The notes under the pieces are model-generated. The model searched no databases. It had not been told where the DNA came from and worked only from the letters and a program-made list of their open reading frames with translations. Of a stretch of DNA of 64,000 nt, positions 17,023-25,400 are shown piece after piece; the first letter of the stretch is position 1; each line of letters begins with the position of its first letter. The stretch covers positions 434,001 through 498,000 of the forward strand of contig NZ_JAVDYC010000001.1 in NCBI RefSeq assembly GCF_031458255.1, given 5' to 3'. This DNA comes from Catenuloplanes niger (GTDB lineage: Bacteria; Actinomycetota; Actinomycetes; Mycobacteriales; Micromonosporaceae). The position numbers were made by a program, and so were the translations under genes.

Positions 17023-17907
17023 ATGCGAATCGTGTCGCTGCTGCCCTCGGCCACCGAGATCGTCTACGCGCTCGGGCTGGGTGACGCGCTGGTGGGCGTC
17101 ACGTTCGAGTGTGACGAGCCGCCGGCCGCACGGGCCGAGAAGACCGTGGTGGTGGGCGGCCGGGACACCCGGGGCATGACGCCCGCCGAGATCGACCGGT
17201 ACGTCAAGGGCCGGATCGCCGCCGGCGACGACCTCTACACGCTGCATGCGGACGCGCTGGCCGGGCTGGCCCCGGATCTGATCCTCACGCAGGACCTGTG
17301 CCGGGTGTGCGCGCTGCCCTCCGGGCACGTCGAGGACGCGCTGGATCACCTGGGCTGCCGGGCCGACGTGCTGTCGCTGGATCCGTACACGCTGGACGAG
17401 GTGCTGGAGACGTTCCTGGCCGTGGGTGCGCGGGCGGGCGTGCCCGAGCGGGCGGCGGCGCTGGTGGCGGCGTGCGAGCGGCGGCTGGCCGCGGTGGCGG
17501 CGCGCACCGCCGGGCGGCCACGACCGCGTGTGACGGTCGTCGAGTGGGTGGATCCGCCGTTCGGTGCGGGGCACTGGGTGCCGGACCTGATCCGGGCGGC
17601 CGGCGGCGAGCCGGTCGCGGCCCGGGGCGGCGAACGGTCGGTGCAGACCTCGTGGGCGGAGCTGGCCGCGCCCGGCCCGGAGGTCGTGCTGGTCACGCCG
17701 TGCGGTTTCCACCTGCACGGCGCGGCGGAGCAGGCCGCCCGGGTGGCGCCGCACTTCCCGGACGCGCGGGTGTGGGCGATCGACGGCGACGGCCTGGTGG
17801 TGCGGCCCGGACCGCGGCTGGTCGACGGCGTGGAGGCGATCGCGGCGATCCTGCACCCGGACGCGGTGCCGCGCCCGGGTGCCGGCTCGATCAGGCGGGT
17901 GGTGTGA
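17023..17907 (+). CDS. BtuF-like cobalamin-binding protein (cytosolic periplasmic-binding fold)
   Basis: 294 residues. Opens with RIVSLLPSATEIVYALGLGD, the hallmark of the BtuF/FecB-like class III binding fold, with the two lobes joined by a long helix (about residues 130-165). DLILTQDLCRVCALPSGHV is typical of the cobalamin-binding subgroup found in genomes without a nearby btuCD. There is no signal peptide or lipobox, so it acts in the cytoplasm or is not a transport component. ATG 17023 is chosen; an upstream in-frame ATG at 16990 falls inside the dyad. Its 3' end overlaps the convergent membrane-protein gene by 17 bp. Confidence 0.8.
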   Translation: MRIVSLLPSATEIVYALGLGDALVGVTFECDEPPAARAEKTVVVGGRDTRGMTPAEIDRYVKGRIAAGDDLYTLHADALAGLAPDLILTQDLCRVCALPSGHVEDALDHLGCRADVLSLDPYTLDEVLETFLAVGARAGVPERAAALVAACERRLAAVAARTAGRPRPRVTVVEWVDPPFGAGHWVPDLIRAAGGEPVAARGGERSVQTSWAELAAPGPEVVLVTPCGFHLHGAAEQAARVAPHFPDARVWAIDGDGLVVRPGPRLVDGVEAIAAILHPDAVPRPGAGSIRRVV

Positions 17908-18898
17908 CCGCGAGCGGCCGGTCCCGCCGGGCCGCGGCCGTGATCACGGCCGTGACCAGCAGGAAAGCGGCGGCGATCACCAGCTGGAACCCGTCGAACG
18001 GGTCGAACGTGCCCCACAGCGGGCGCGGCTCGTGCAGCAGTACCGGGTCCGGGAGCGCGAACCGGACGCCGTCGACCCAGACCGTGGCCGCGGGGAGCGC
18101 CGTCGCGACCAGGGTCGTGGTGGCGCACAGCGTGCCGGCCACCCGCCAGGCGGGATCGGCGCGGCGCAACCGGTAGCCCGTCCAGGCGGCGAACAGCCAG
18201 ACCGCGACGGCCGCGAGCAGGGCACCGGCCGCGCCGCCGGCGTGCACGGTCCACGGCCAGGCGGGCCGGATCGACACCCCGGCGTACGGGATTCCGGACT
18301 CGTCCGGCCGGTCCACGGCGTAGTGCAGCAGCACGCCGTCGCGTTCCGCGACGAACGCGGTCCGGTGCGTGTCGCGGCCGGGGCCGTACCGTCCGGTCCG
18401 GATCGGGCCGACGTCCCAGCCCTCGGCCGCGACCCGGGTGGCGGCGGCCCGCGCGTCCACCGAGATCAGTGCCCGGGTGGCCTCGTCGACGATCGGGTAG
18501 GACTCCCGCACGCCGCGGTAGTCGCCGTTCGACACGCTCGTCCCGGCCGGGAGTGCCGTGCCGAACGCGCGACCGGCGAGCCGCAGGACCTCCGCGTCGT
18601 CCGGCGTCGTGGGCCGGCCGGCCTGCCAGCCGGCCCACGCACCGCCGGCCGCACCGATCCCGCCGGCGAGGAGCGCGGCCACGACCGCGACCGCCAGCAT
18701 CGCGCGGCCGGCCGGCAGCCGGAAGCGCTGCCGCAGTCCGCCGCGGACGAGGTCGAGCACCTCCGCGCGGTCCGGGCGCTCCTGGCCCGGCCGGGCCGCG
18801 TCCATCAACGTCGTGATGAGTTCCAGGCCGTGGCGACGGCGGTAGTCCCGCGGGTACGCCCGGAGCAGTGCCCGGTAGCGGGTCTCGAGTGCGGTCAT
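17891..18898 (-). CDS. Membrane protein coupled to a PadR regulator
   Basis: 335 residues starting MTALETRYRALLRAYPRDYR, a conserved N-terminal motif of actinobacterial proteins encoded beside PadR genes. A helix at about residues 60-85 (AMLAVAVVAALLAGGIGAAG), an extracytoplasmic domain of about 110 residues, then three further helices (GAAGALLAAVAVWLFAAWTG, AGTLCATTTLVATALPAATV, LVIAAAFLLVTAVITAA). Its ATG overlaps the PadR stop as ATGA, so the two are translated together. No enzymatic motif; probably an envelope stress or permease-like accessory protein. Confidence 0.75.
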   Translation of the reverse strand: MTALETRYRALLRAYPRDYRRRHGLELITTLMDAARPGQERPDRAEVLDLVRGGLRQRFRLPAGRAMLAVAVVAALLAGGIGAAGGAWAGWQAGRPTTPDDAEVLRLAGRAFGTALPAGTSVSNGDYRGVRESYPIVDEATRALISVDARAAATRVAAEGWDVGPIRTGRYGPGRDTHRTAFVAERDGVLLHYAVDRPDESGIPYAGVSIRPAWPWTVHAGGAAGALLAAVAVWLFAAWTGYRLRRADPAWRVAGTLCATTTLVATALPAATVWVDGVRFALPDPVLLHEPRPLWGTFDPFDGFQLVIAAAFLLVTAVITAAARRDRPLAVTPPA

Positions 18899-19221
18899 GC
18901 GACGGCCGGCCGGGTGCCGAGCCTGGTGACGGCGGCGTCCGCGTGCCGCCGGAGCCGGGCCGCCTCGGTGGCGAGCGCGGACGCGCCCGGGGCCGCCAGC
19001 CGGTAGTAGCGGCGCAGCCGGCCGTCGACCGCCTCCTCCCGGTCGACCTCGATCAGCCCCTGCTCGGTGAGCCGGTCGAGTGCGCCGTAGAGCGTGCCGG
19101 TCCGTAGCGTGACGCTGCCCTGGGAGAGCGTGCTGACCTCCTGCATCACGCCGTAGCCGTGCAACGGCCCGGACGCGAGCGCGGTGAGGATCAGGAACGT
19201 GGGTTCCTGCATGGATGCCAT
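18895..19221 (-). CDS. PadR-family transcriptional regulator
   Basis: 108 residues with a winged helix: EPTFLILTALASGPLHGYGV, then the wing GTLYGALDRLTEQGLIEVD and the conserved RRYYRLAAPG. The C-terminal helix for dimerisation is short (subfamily 1). PadR proteins usually repress their own operon and a neighbouring transporter, responding to small hydrophobic compounds. It precedes and overlaps the membrane-protein gene, and a 12-bp palindrome sits in its promoter. ATG 19221, with ATG 19212 as alternative. Confidence 0.9.
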   Translation of the reverse strand: MASMQEPTFLILTALASGPLHGYGVMQEVSTLSQGSVTLRTGTLYGALDRLTEQGLIEVDREEAVDGRLRRYYRLAAPGASALATEAARLRRHADAAVTRLGTRPAVA

Positions 19222-19227
19222 GCCGGG

Positions 19228-19256
19228 ACACTACCGTCACCGGCATATGCCGTCAA
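19228..19256 (-). promoter_or_regulatory. padR promoter with palindrome between -35 and -10
   Basis: On the minus strand TTGACG (19256-19251), 17-bp spacer, TAGTGT (19233-19228). The perfect palindrome CGGCATATGCCG (19241-19252) lies inside the spacer, so a bound dimer would block RNA polymerase. Autorepression by PadR is inferred. Confidence 0.6.
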
Positions 19257-19261
19257 ACGTA

Positions 19262-19918
19262 CTATCGTGGTCCCGGGGGCACCAGGCGCCGTTCCCACGC
19301 CCACGCCGCGATCTCCACCCGGTTGCGTGCGCCGAGCTTCGCCTGCACGCTGCTCAGGTGCGTCTTGACCGTGCCGATCGAGATGAACAGCTCGGCCGCG
19401 ATCTCCGCGTTCGTGCGGCCCTGCGCGGTCAGCCGCACCACGTCCAGCTCGCGCGGTGACAGGTCGCCCAGGTCCTGGCGGGCCGGCGCGGGCGGCGTCA
19501 GGTGCTCCAGCAGCCGGACCGTGATCGACGGGCTGATCAGCGCGTCGCCGGACGCGGCCGCGCGCACCGCCTCGACCAGCAGCGCCGGACCGGAGTCCTT
19601 GAGCAGGAAGCCGCAGGCGCCGTTGCGCAGCGCCGCGTGCACGTACTCGTCCAGGTCGAACGTGGTCACCACGACCACGTTCACCGGGTCCGCGACGCCC
19701 GGCCCGGCCAGCCGGCGCAGCGCCTCCAGGCCGTCCATCTTCGGCATGCGGATGTCCATCAGCGCCACGTCCGGCCGCAGCCGCGTCGCCAGCTCGACCG
19801 CCTGGAGACCGTCCGCGGCCTCGCCGACCAGCTCCATGTCCGGCTGCGCGCCGATGATCATGCCGAATCCGGTACGGACCATCGCCTGATCGTCCGCGAC
19901 CAGCACCCTGATCGTCAC
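19262..19918 (-). CDS. LuxR/NarL-type response regulator
   Basis: 218 residues. Receiver domain with the acidic pair D9-D10 (LVADDQ), phospho-acceptor D55 (LMDIRMPKMDG) and conserved Lys in FLLKDSG; C-terminal LuxR helix-turn-helix (LSPRELDVVRLTAQGRTNAE to IGTVKTHLSSVQAKL). GTG 19918 overlaps the kinase stop by four bases. Together they form a two-component system that most likely controls the divergent MacB-like exporter. Confidence 0.95.
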   Translation of the reverse strand: MTIRVLVADDQAMVRTGFGMIIGAQPDMELVGEAADGLQAVELATRLRPDVALMDIRMPKMDGLEALRRLAGPGVADPVNVVVVTTFDLDEYVHAALRNGACGFLLKDSGPALLVEAVRAAASGDALISPSITVRLLEHLTPPAPARQDLGDLSPRELDVVRLTAQGRTNAEIAAELFISIGTVKTHLSSVQAKLGARNRVEIAAWAWERRLVPPGPR

Positions 19919-21102
19919 TGTCGCTCCTCACCCGCCGCGATCGGAAGTGCCGCGTCGACCACCCATCCTCCGTTGATCCCCGGCCCGGCGCGCAACCACC
20001 CGCCGACGGACGCGACCCGCTCCCCCAGACCGTCCAGGCCGTAGCCCCGGCGGTCGGTCGCGCGCGGCGCCGCGGTGCCGTCGTTGGTCACCCGGACGAA
20101 CAACCAGTCGGGGGTACGCCGCAGCCGCACATCGGCCCGGGTCGGCGCGATCGCGTGCCGGCGGACGTTGGTCAGCGCCTCCATCACCACCCGGTACGCG
20201 GACGTGCTCACGTCCACCGGCAACCCGTCCAGCGGACCCTCGACGTAGAGCCGGGCCTGCGCGCCGCCGGCCGCGGAGAACTGCTCCAGCAGCGGATGCA
20301 GGTCCCCGACGCCGGCCAGCGGGGCGAGCGGGGCGGCCGCGTCCGCGCCGCGCAGCACGCCGACCATCCGCCGCATCGCGGACATCGTCTCCGCGCCGGC
20401 CTTCTCGATCTGGTCCAGCGCGGTGATCACCCGCTGCGGGTCCTGCTCCGCGATGAACCGCGCGCCCTGCGCCTGCACCACGATGCCGGTCACGTGATGG
20501 GCGATGAAGTCGTGCAGGTCCCGGGCGAACTCGGCGCGCTGCTCCGCCCGTACCGTCGCGATCTGCCGTTCCCGTTGCCCGGCGGTGAACCGGGTCCAGA
20601 CGCCGACCGCGGCCACGCCGCCACCGATCATCACCAGCAGCATGCCGAAGACGACCATCTCGATGCCGAAGCCGATCCGCTGCGGCTCCAACAGCAGCGC
20701 GAACAGCACCGCCATGCCCGCGGGCCAGGCGACCACCGGGCGGCCGTAGCGCGCCACCACGTAGAGCACCAGCAGCAGCGACACGGACTCGGCGAGTCCC
20801 CACGTGCCGCTGGTGTCGCCACCACCGACCAGGGCCAGCGTGCCGATCGTCGCCACCACCGACGCAATCGACAGGCCGATCGCGAGCACCGGCACCAGCT
20901 GACCGCCCTGGCGGTAGCGCCGGCCCCAGATCAGCCCGCCGGCGCCGGCCACCACCAGCGACGGCAGCAGTATCACCAGATAGGTGCCGTCCGCCTGGGC
21001 CGTGGCGATGAACAGGTCGAGCAGGACCGTCAGCCCGAAACCCGCGAGCAGTACGCCGCGCCGGTAGCCCAGGCGCCCACGCTTCCGTCCAGAGATCATC
21101 AT
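19915..21102 (-). CDS. Sensor histidine kinase (HPK7/NarX-like)
   Basis: About 395 residues. Five to six membrane helices occupy residues 15-165 with very short loops, so sensing is probably within the membrane. The HisKA_3 phosphorylation site reads ARDLHDFIAHHVTGIVVQAQ, and the ATPase domain ends with RRGYGLDGLGERVASVGGWL. A much longer open frame upstream is an artefact overlapping the divergent ABC gene; the sequence context of ATG 21102/21099 (GGGAGACG upstream) fits a true start. Partner of the downstream response regulator. Kinases of this architecture often sense membrane-active antibiotics. Confidence 0.92.
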   Translation of the reverse strand: MMISGRKRGRLGYRRGVLLAGFGLTVLLDLFIATAQADGTYLVILLPSLVVAGAGGLIWGRRYRQGGQLVPVLAIGLSIASVVATIGTLALVGGGDTSGTWGLAESVSLLLVLYVVARYGRPVVAWPAGMAVLFALLLEPQRIGFGIEMVVFGMLLVMIGGGVAAVGVWTRFTAGQRERQIATVRAEQRAEFARDLHDFIAHHVTGIVVQAQGARFIAEQDPQRVITALDQIEKAGAETMSAMRRMVGVLRGADAAAPLAPLAGVGDLHPLLEQFSAAGGAQARLYVEGPLDGLPVDVSTSAYRVVMEALTNVRRHAIAPTRADVRLRRTPDWLFVRVTNDGTAAPRATDRRGYGLDGLGERVASVGGWLRAGPGINGGWVVDAALPIAAGEERQ

Positions 21103-21279
21103 CGTCTCCCCAGCGTAGTCGCGGTGCGGTGCGGCCCGGTTCTGCCGAACGACGGGGCCGGCCATCTGACTTTCGGCGGAGGCACGCCGGTTGATCTCCG
21201 GTCGGCGGGTGGATGTGACCGGCCGGGCGGTCCCGGCAGTCTGTGTCAGCTCTCGTTTCCGACCGAAGGGACTTCGACG

Positions 21280-22011
21280 ATGATGCTCGCCTGCGAGGCA
21301 CGTGACCTGGTGAAGGTCTACGGCCGCGGCGACACCGCGGTGCGTGCGCTGGACGGGGTGACGGTGGGGTTCCCCCGCGCCGAGTTCACCGCGATCATGG
21401 GCCCGTCCGGTTCCGGGAAGTCGACGCTGATGCACTGCCTGGCCGGCCTCGACCGGGCCACCAGCGGCGCCGTGATGCTCGGCGACGTGGACCTCACCCG
21501 CCAACCCGACAAGATCCTCACCAAGGTACGCCGGGAACGGATCGGATTCGTCTTCCAAGCCTTCAACCTGCTCCCCCAACTCACCGCCGCCCAGAACATC
21601 ACCCTCCCCCTCGACCTGTCCGGCACCACACCCGACCCGGCACTGTTCGGCCGCCTCGTCGACGTCCTCGGCCTCCGCGACCGCCTCCGCCACCGCCCCA
21701 GCGAACTCTCCGGCGGCCAGCAACAACGCGTCGCACTCGCCCGCGCCCTCGTCTCCCGCCCCGAAGCCGTCTTCGCCGACGAACCCACCGGCAACCTCGA
21801 CTCCCGCACCGGCACCGAAGTCCTCTCCTTCCTCCGCAACGCCGTCCGCGAATACGGCCAAACCGTCGTCATGGTCACCCACGACCCCATCGCCGCCTCC
21901 TACGCCGACCGCGTCGTCATGCTCGCCGACGGCCGCATCTCCGGCGAGATCCTGCACCCCACCCGCGAATCCGTCACCGACGCCCTCCACCACCTGGCCG
22001 GCGCCCGATGA
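21280..22011 (+). CDS. ABC transporter ATP-binding protein (MacB/LolD type)
   Basis: 243 residues with Walker A GPSGSGKST, Q-loop FVFQAFNLLPQ, signature LSGGQQQRVALARAL, Walker B AVFADEPTGNLDS and the switch His in VMVTHD. It powers the FtsX/MacB-type permease that follows with an ATGA overlap. ATG 21280 (MMLACEARDLVKVYGRGDTA) preceded by GAAGGGA. From about 21480 the third-codon base changes from mixed C/G to mostly C and CAA replaces CAG, unlike the start of the gene. Divergent from the LuxR-type two-component system. Confidence 0.95.
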   Translation: MMLACEARDLVKVYGRGDTAVRALDGVTVGFPRAEFTAIMGPSGSGKSTLMHCLAGLDRATSGAVMLGDVDLTRQPDKILTKVRRERIGFVFQAFNLLPQLTAAQNITLPLDLSGTTPDPALFGRLVDVLGLRDRLRHRPSELSGGQQQRVALARALVSRPEAVFADEPTGNLDSRTGTEVLSFLRNAVREYGQTVVMVTHDPIAASYADRVVMLADGRISGEILHPTRESVTDALHHLAGAR

Positions 22012-24575
22012 CCGTCCTGCGCACCCAACTCGCCGGCCTCACCCGCCGCCCCGCCCGCCTCCTCCTCACCGGCCTCGCACTGATCGTCGCCGCCACCGTC
22101 GTCTTCGGCACCGTCCTAGCCCAACGCATCACCCACCACACCATCCTGGACACCTTCAGCGGCACGTCCGCCGCCGCGGACCTGGTCGTCGGCAACGACG
22201 CCTCGGCCACCTCGGAGGCACTGGCGATCGTCCGGCGGACCGCGGGCGTCGAATCGGCGACCGCCCGCAACAGCGCCTACTACACCGTTCCGTCGGTGCC
22301 CGGCGGCTACCTGGTGGTCACCGGCGACCCGGGGACCGGGCCGCTGTCCGAGGTGACGCTGACGTCCGGGACGTACCCGTCGGCGGAGAACCAGATCGCG
22401 GTCACCACGCGCACCGCCGAGCGGATGGGTCTCACGGTCGGCCGGACCGTGATCGTCCGGCTCGGCCCGGACGAGCCGGAGCGCACGCTCACCGTCACCG
22501 GTCTCGTGTCACCGCTGCGCGGTGAGGGCTTCTCCGGCACCGCGTTCACCACCGACACTCTGGTCAGCGCGATGAGCACGGCCGACGCGCCGACCTACGA
22601 GGAGTCCGGCATCGGCCGCATCGAGGTGCACCTCGCGGCCGGCGCCACCCCGGAGGCGGTCACCCAGGACCTGACCCGCACGCTGCCGGAGGTCGTCGAC
22701 CCGCGGGGGGACGGCGTCGCCAAGAGGCCGCTCGACGTCCGGAACGGCGCCGCGCTGCGCGAGGAGGAGGCGCTCGCCGCGGCCTCCTCGATGAACGAGC
22801 TGTTCTTCCTGGTCGGCATCTTCGTCGCGATCGCCGCCGCCGCGGCCGCGCTGGTCGCCACGTCCACGTTCCGGATCGTGTTCGCGCAGCGGATGAAGCA
22901 GCTCGCACTGCTCCGCGCGGTCGGTGCCGGACGCGGGGCGCTGACCCGGGCGCTGATCGTCGAGGGCGCGCTCACCGGCGCGGTCGCGGGCGTCACCGGC
23001 GTCCTCGTCGCGTACGCGCTCGGCCTCGCCGCCGGCCCGGCCGCCCGCGTCTTCCTGGACACCCCGCTCGCCGCGCCGGGCCTGCCGATCGTGCCCGCGC
23101 TCCTGGTCGTCGCCGGCACCACGGTCGTCGCGATCATCGCGGTCCTCTCCCCCGCGGTCACCGCGGCGCGCGTCTCGCCGCTGGAGGCGCTGCGCTCCGC
23201 GGCCGTCACCGGCGCCAGCGCACGGCTCGGCGTCGTCCGCTGGATCTTCGGACTGCTGCTCACCGCCGCGTCGCTCGCGCTGGTCGGGCTCGCCGTGTCC
23301 AGCCTCCCCGAGCCGAACATGCCGAACGAGTCCGGCGAGACCGTCATGCTCGCCACCGTCGCCGGCGGCACGCTCGGCTTCTTCGCGCTGATCGTGCTCG
23401 GGCCGGCGATCCTCCGCCCGGTGCTGTGGCTGGTCGGCCAGCCACTGCGCGCGCTCGGCCCGACCGGCCGGCTCGCGATCGGCGGCGTCGGCGGCGCACC
23501 CAAGCGGGCCGCCGCGGTCAGCGTGGTCGTGGCGCTCGCGGTCACGATGATCGCCGGTGCGCTGGTCGCGCTCTCCACCGCCCGCGCCGCCATGGACCAG
23601 GAACTGGCCCTGATGGCCCCGGCCGACCTGCAGATCTCCGCGGAGGCCGGCCAGGCGATGCCGCCCGGCGCGGTGGAGGCGGCGCGCGCCCACCCGGAAC
23701 TGCGCAACGTCGTCCCGTACCGGCTCACCGAGGCCGACATCCCGGTCGAGGGCGAGGACCGGGACGACCCGACCGCGCGCCACCCGGTGCTCGACCTGTC
23801 CCTGACCGCGCTGCGCACCAGCGAGGACATCCGGGTCACCGAGGGTACGCTGGACGCGATCGGCCCCGGCAAGATCATCGCGCTGGACTACCTCGGGGAC
23901 TTCACCGCGCTCGGCATCGGCGAGACCGCCACGATCACCCGCGAGGGCAAGAGTGTCACCGGCACCGTCGTCGCCACCGTGGCCGGACTCCCGATGGACG
24001 CGTGGGCGGTGCTCGACCCGGCCGACATGACCACGCTCGGCCTCGCACCGGCACCGACCGGCCTGCTGGCCGACGCGGCCGACGACCGGACCGCGGCATA
24101 CCAGGCCGCCCAGACGCTCGTCCCCGGCGGCGGCGTGGGCGTGCTCGCCGACCAGCGCGACGACTACGAGGAACAGCTGCTGGTGATCACCGCCGCGGCA
24201 CTCGGCCTGGTCGGCATGACCGTCTCGGTCGCGGTCGTCGGCGTCGGCACCACCACCGCGCTGTCCGTGGTGGAACGGCTCCGCGAGGCCGGCCTGCTCC
24301 GCGCCGTGGGCATGTCCCGCGGCCGGCTGCGCGCCACCCTGCTGATCGAGGCATCGCTGTACGGCGTGGTCGGCTCGCTGCTCGGCCTGGCGCTGGCCGT
24401 ACCGTTCGCGTCGCTGATGCTCGGCGGCATCGGACTGGACGGACCGGTCGCGCTGCCCTGGGGCCAGCTGGCGCTGGTCGTCCTGGTCCTGGGCGTGCTG
24501 ACCGCGGCCTCCGGCGTCCTCCCGGCCCGCCGCGCCTCCCGCGTCGCACCGACCGCGGCGCTGGCGATGGACTGA
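22008..24575 (+). CDS. FtsX/MacB-type ABC transporter permease
   Basis: 855 residues: N-terminal helix (GLALIVAATVVFGTVLAQRI), a 200-residue extracytoplasmic MacB-like domain, three helices (FFLVGIFVAIAAAAAALVAT and following), a second helix block and large outer domain around residues 540-720, and three C-terminal helices. The FtsX cores repeat the motif LLRAVGAGRGALTRALIVEG / LLRAVGMSRGRLRATLLIEA. It does not pump substrate through a channel but transmits mechanical force, exporting peptides or lipids or conferring antimicrobial-peptide resistance. Coupled to the ATPase gene by ATGA. Its first ~60 codons share the C-biased codon use seen in the upstream gene; the rest reverts. Confidence 0.92.
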   Translation: MTVLRTQLAGLTRRPARLLLTGLALIVAATVVFGTVLAQRITHHTILDTFSGTSAAADLVVGNDASATSEALAIVRRTAGVESATARNSAYYTVPSVPGGYLVVTGDPGTGPLSEVTLTSGTYPSAENQIAVTTRTAERMGLTVGRTVIVRLGPDEPERTLTVTGLVSPLRGEGFSGTAFTTDTLVSAMSTADAPTYEESGIGRIEVHLAAGATPEAVTQDLTRTLPEVVDPRGDGVAKRPLDVRNGAALREEEALAAASSMNELFFLVGIFVAIAAAAAALVATSTFRIVFAQRMKQLALLRAVGAGRGALTRALIVEGALTGAVAGVTGVLVAYALGLAAGPAARVFLDTPLAAPGLPIVPALLVVAGTTVVAIIAVLSPAVTAARVSPLEALRSAAVTGASARLGVVRWIFGLLLTAASLALVGLAVSSLPEPNMPNESGETVMLATVAGGTLGFFALIVLGPAILRPVLWLVGQPLRALGPTGRLAIGGVGGAPKRAAAVSVVVALAVTMIAGALVALSTARAAMDQELALMAPADLQISAEAGQAMPPGAVEAARAHPELRNVVPYRLTEADIPVEGEDRDDPTARHPVLDLSLTALRTSEDIRVTEGTLDAIGPGKIIALDYLGDFTALGIGETATITREGKSVTGTVVATVAGLPMDAWAVLDPADMTTLGLAPAPTGLLADAADDRTAAYQAAQTLVPGGGVGVLADQRDDYEEQLLVITAAALGLVGMTVSVAVVGVGTTTALSVVERLREAGLLRAVGMSRGRLRATLLIEASLYGVVGSLLGLALAVPFASLMLGGIGLDGPVALPWGQLALVVLVLGVLTAASGVLPARRASRVAPTAALAMD

Positions 24576-24596
24576 GATCCCCTCCGCGGGGACCGT

Positions 24597-24700
24597 CGGA
24601 TCGGTTCTCTACCGCTCCCGCGGATCGGTTCGCTACCGCTCCCGCGGATCGGTTCTCTACCGCGTAGCGGTCTCCCGCGGATCGGGTTCTCTGCGAGGCC
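24597..24700. repeat. 24-bp direct repeats downstream of ABC permease
   Basis: Four copies of CGGATCGGTTCTCTACCGCT (plus CCCG) start at 24597, 24621, 24645 and 24678; the last spacing is 33 bp because of a short insertion. Non-coding, between the permease stop and the terminator. Confidence 0.8.
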
Positions 24701-24720
24701 CGGCGGTTCGGTTCTGCTCT

Positions 24721-24759
24721 CCTGCGAAGGGCCCGGCGGTTCGCCGGGCCCTTCGCAGG
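24721..24759. terminator. Strong bidirectional terminator
   Basis: A perfect 18-bp inverted repeat (CCTGCGAAGGGCCCGGCG, loop GTT, complement) separates the rightward ABC permease from the leftward membrane-protein gene whose stop is the next codon (24761-24763). Confidence 0.8.
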
Positions 24760-24760
24760 G

Positions 24761-25321
24761 TCAGCGTGGCGGCCGCATCCGCGTCATCGGGACGCCGGCC
24801 GCCCGGCAGGCGTTCTCCGCACCCGTCAGCAGGACCGCGCCGCGCATCCCGTCGATCGGCCGCGCCGGATCCTCCTTCCGGTAGCCGAGCTGGAACACCT
24901 CGCCGATCCGGGCGAGGCTCTCGTGGCCGGAGGCGGCCAGCTGGTCCGCCAGTTCCCGCGCCTCGGCCTCGGAGACCTCGGGCCGGCCGCCGGCCACGAA
25001 CTCCGTGATGAACTCGTCGATCCGGTGACAGGCCAGCACGCCGGGATCCTCGCGGGTGGCGACGTACCCGGCGGTGCCGGCGGCGGCCAGGACCGCCACG
25101 GTCACGGCCACCACCGCCGCGACGACGACGGGCCGCCGTCGCCGGGACGCGGCCGGTTCGGCGACGGTCGGGACAGGTTCGCTGGGTGTGGTGATGACCG
25201 CGCTCCTCAGTTCGATGTCGTCATGTCGACGCCCGCCACCAGGCACGCCGGACGGCGGGCGGTGCGGGCTCGGGGGTGGGCGGGTCAACCGGGGGCATGC
25301 GTCTCTCCTCGGTCGACGCAT
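24761..25321 (-). CDS. Small single-pass membrane protein with extracytoplasmic domain; start uncertain
   Basis: Up to 186 residues. A positively charged stretch (SRRRRP) precedes one membrane helix (VVVAAVVAVTVAVLAAAGTA), followed by a 95-residue outer domain with two cysteines (LACHRIDEF and ENACRAAG). The organisation matches the next gene, with which it shares its promoter. The start is a puzzle: ATG 25321 overlaps the probable -10 box, while the well-placed ribosome site GAGGAGA serves ATG 25298, whose frame stops after 25 Pro-rich codons. Either the 5' part carries a frameshift or translation restarts downstream. Function unknown. Confidence 0.5.
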   Translation of the reverse strand: MRRPRRDACPRLTRPPPSPHRPPSGVPGGGRRHDDIELRSAVITTPSEPVPTVAEPAASRRRRPVVVAAVVAVTVAVLAAAGTAGYVATREDPGVLACHRIDEFITEFVAGGRPEVSEAEARELADQLAASGHESLARIGEVFQLGYRKEDPARPIDGMRGAVLLTGAENACRAAGVPMTRMRPPR

Positions 25322-25354
25322 TATTCAGTGATCTTGGAGCGGTCGTACAGCGTG
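25319..25354 (-). promoter_or_regulatory. Promoter copy 1 of a duplicated element
   Basis: Read on the minus strand: GCTGTAC, six variable bases, then TCCAAGATCACTGAATAATG. AATAAT looks like a -10 box; CTGTAC lies at the -35 distance. The same arrangement is found upstream of the neighbouring gene near 26671-26706. Confidence 0.6.
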
Positions 25355-25400
25355 TTTTGATCTCCATCACCGCGGGCCGCTCGCCGGTCCTCCCGTCCCT

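Noticed and set aside
21103-21993. N-terminal extension of the histidine kinase (692 codons)
   Set aside because: It would run antisense through the divergent ABC ATPase; the true start at 21102 has a ribosome site.
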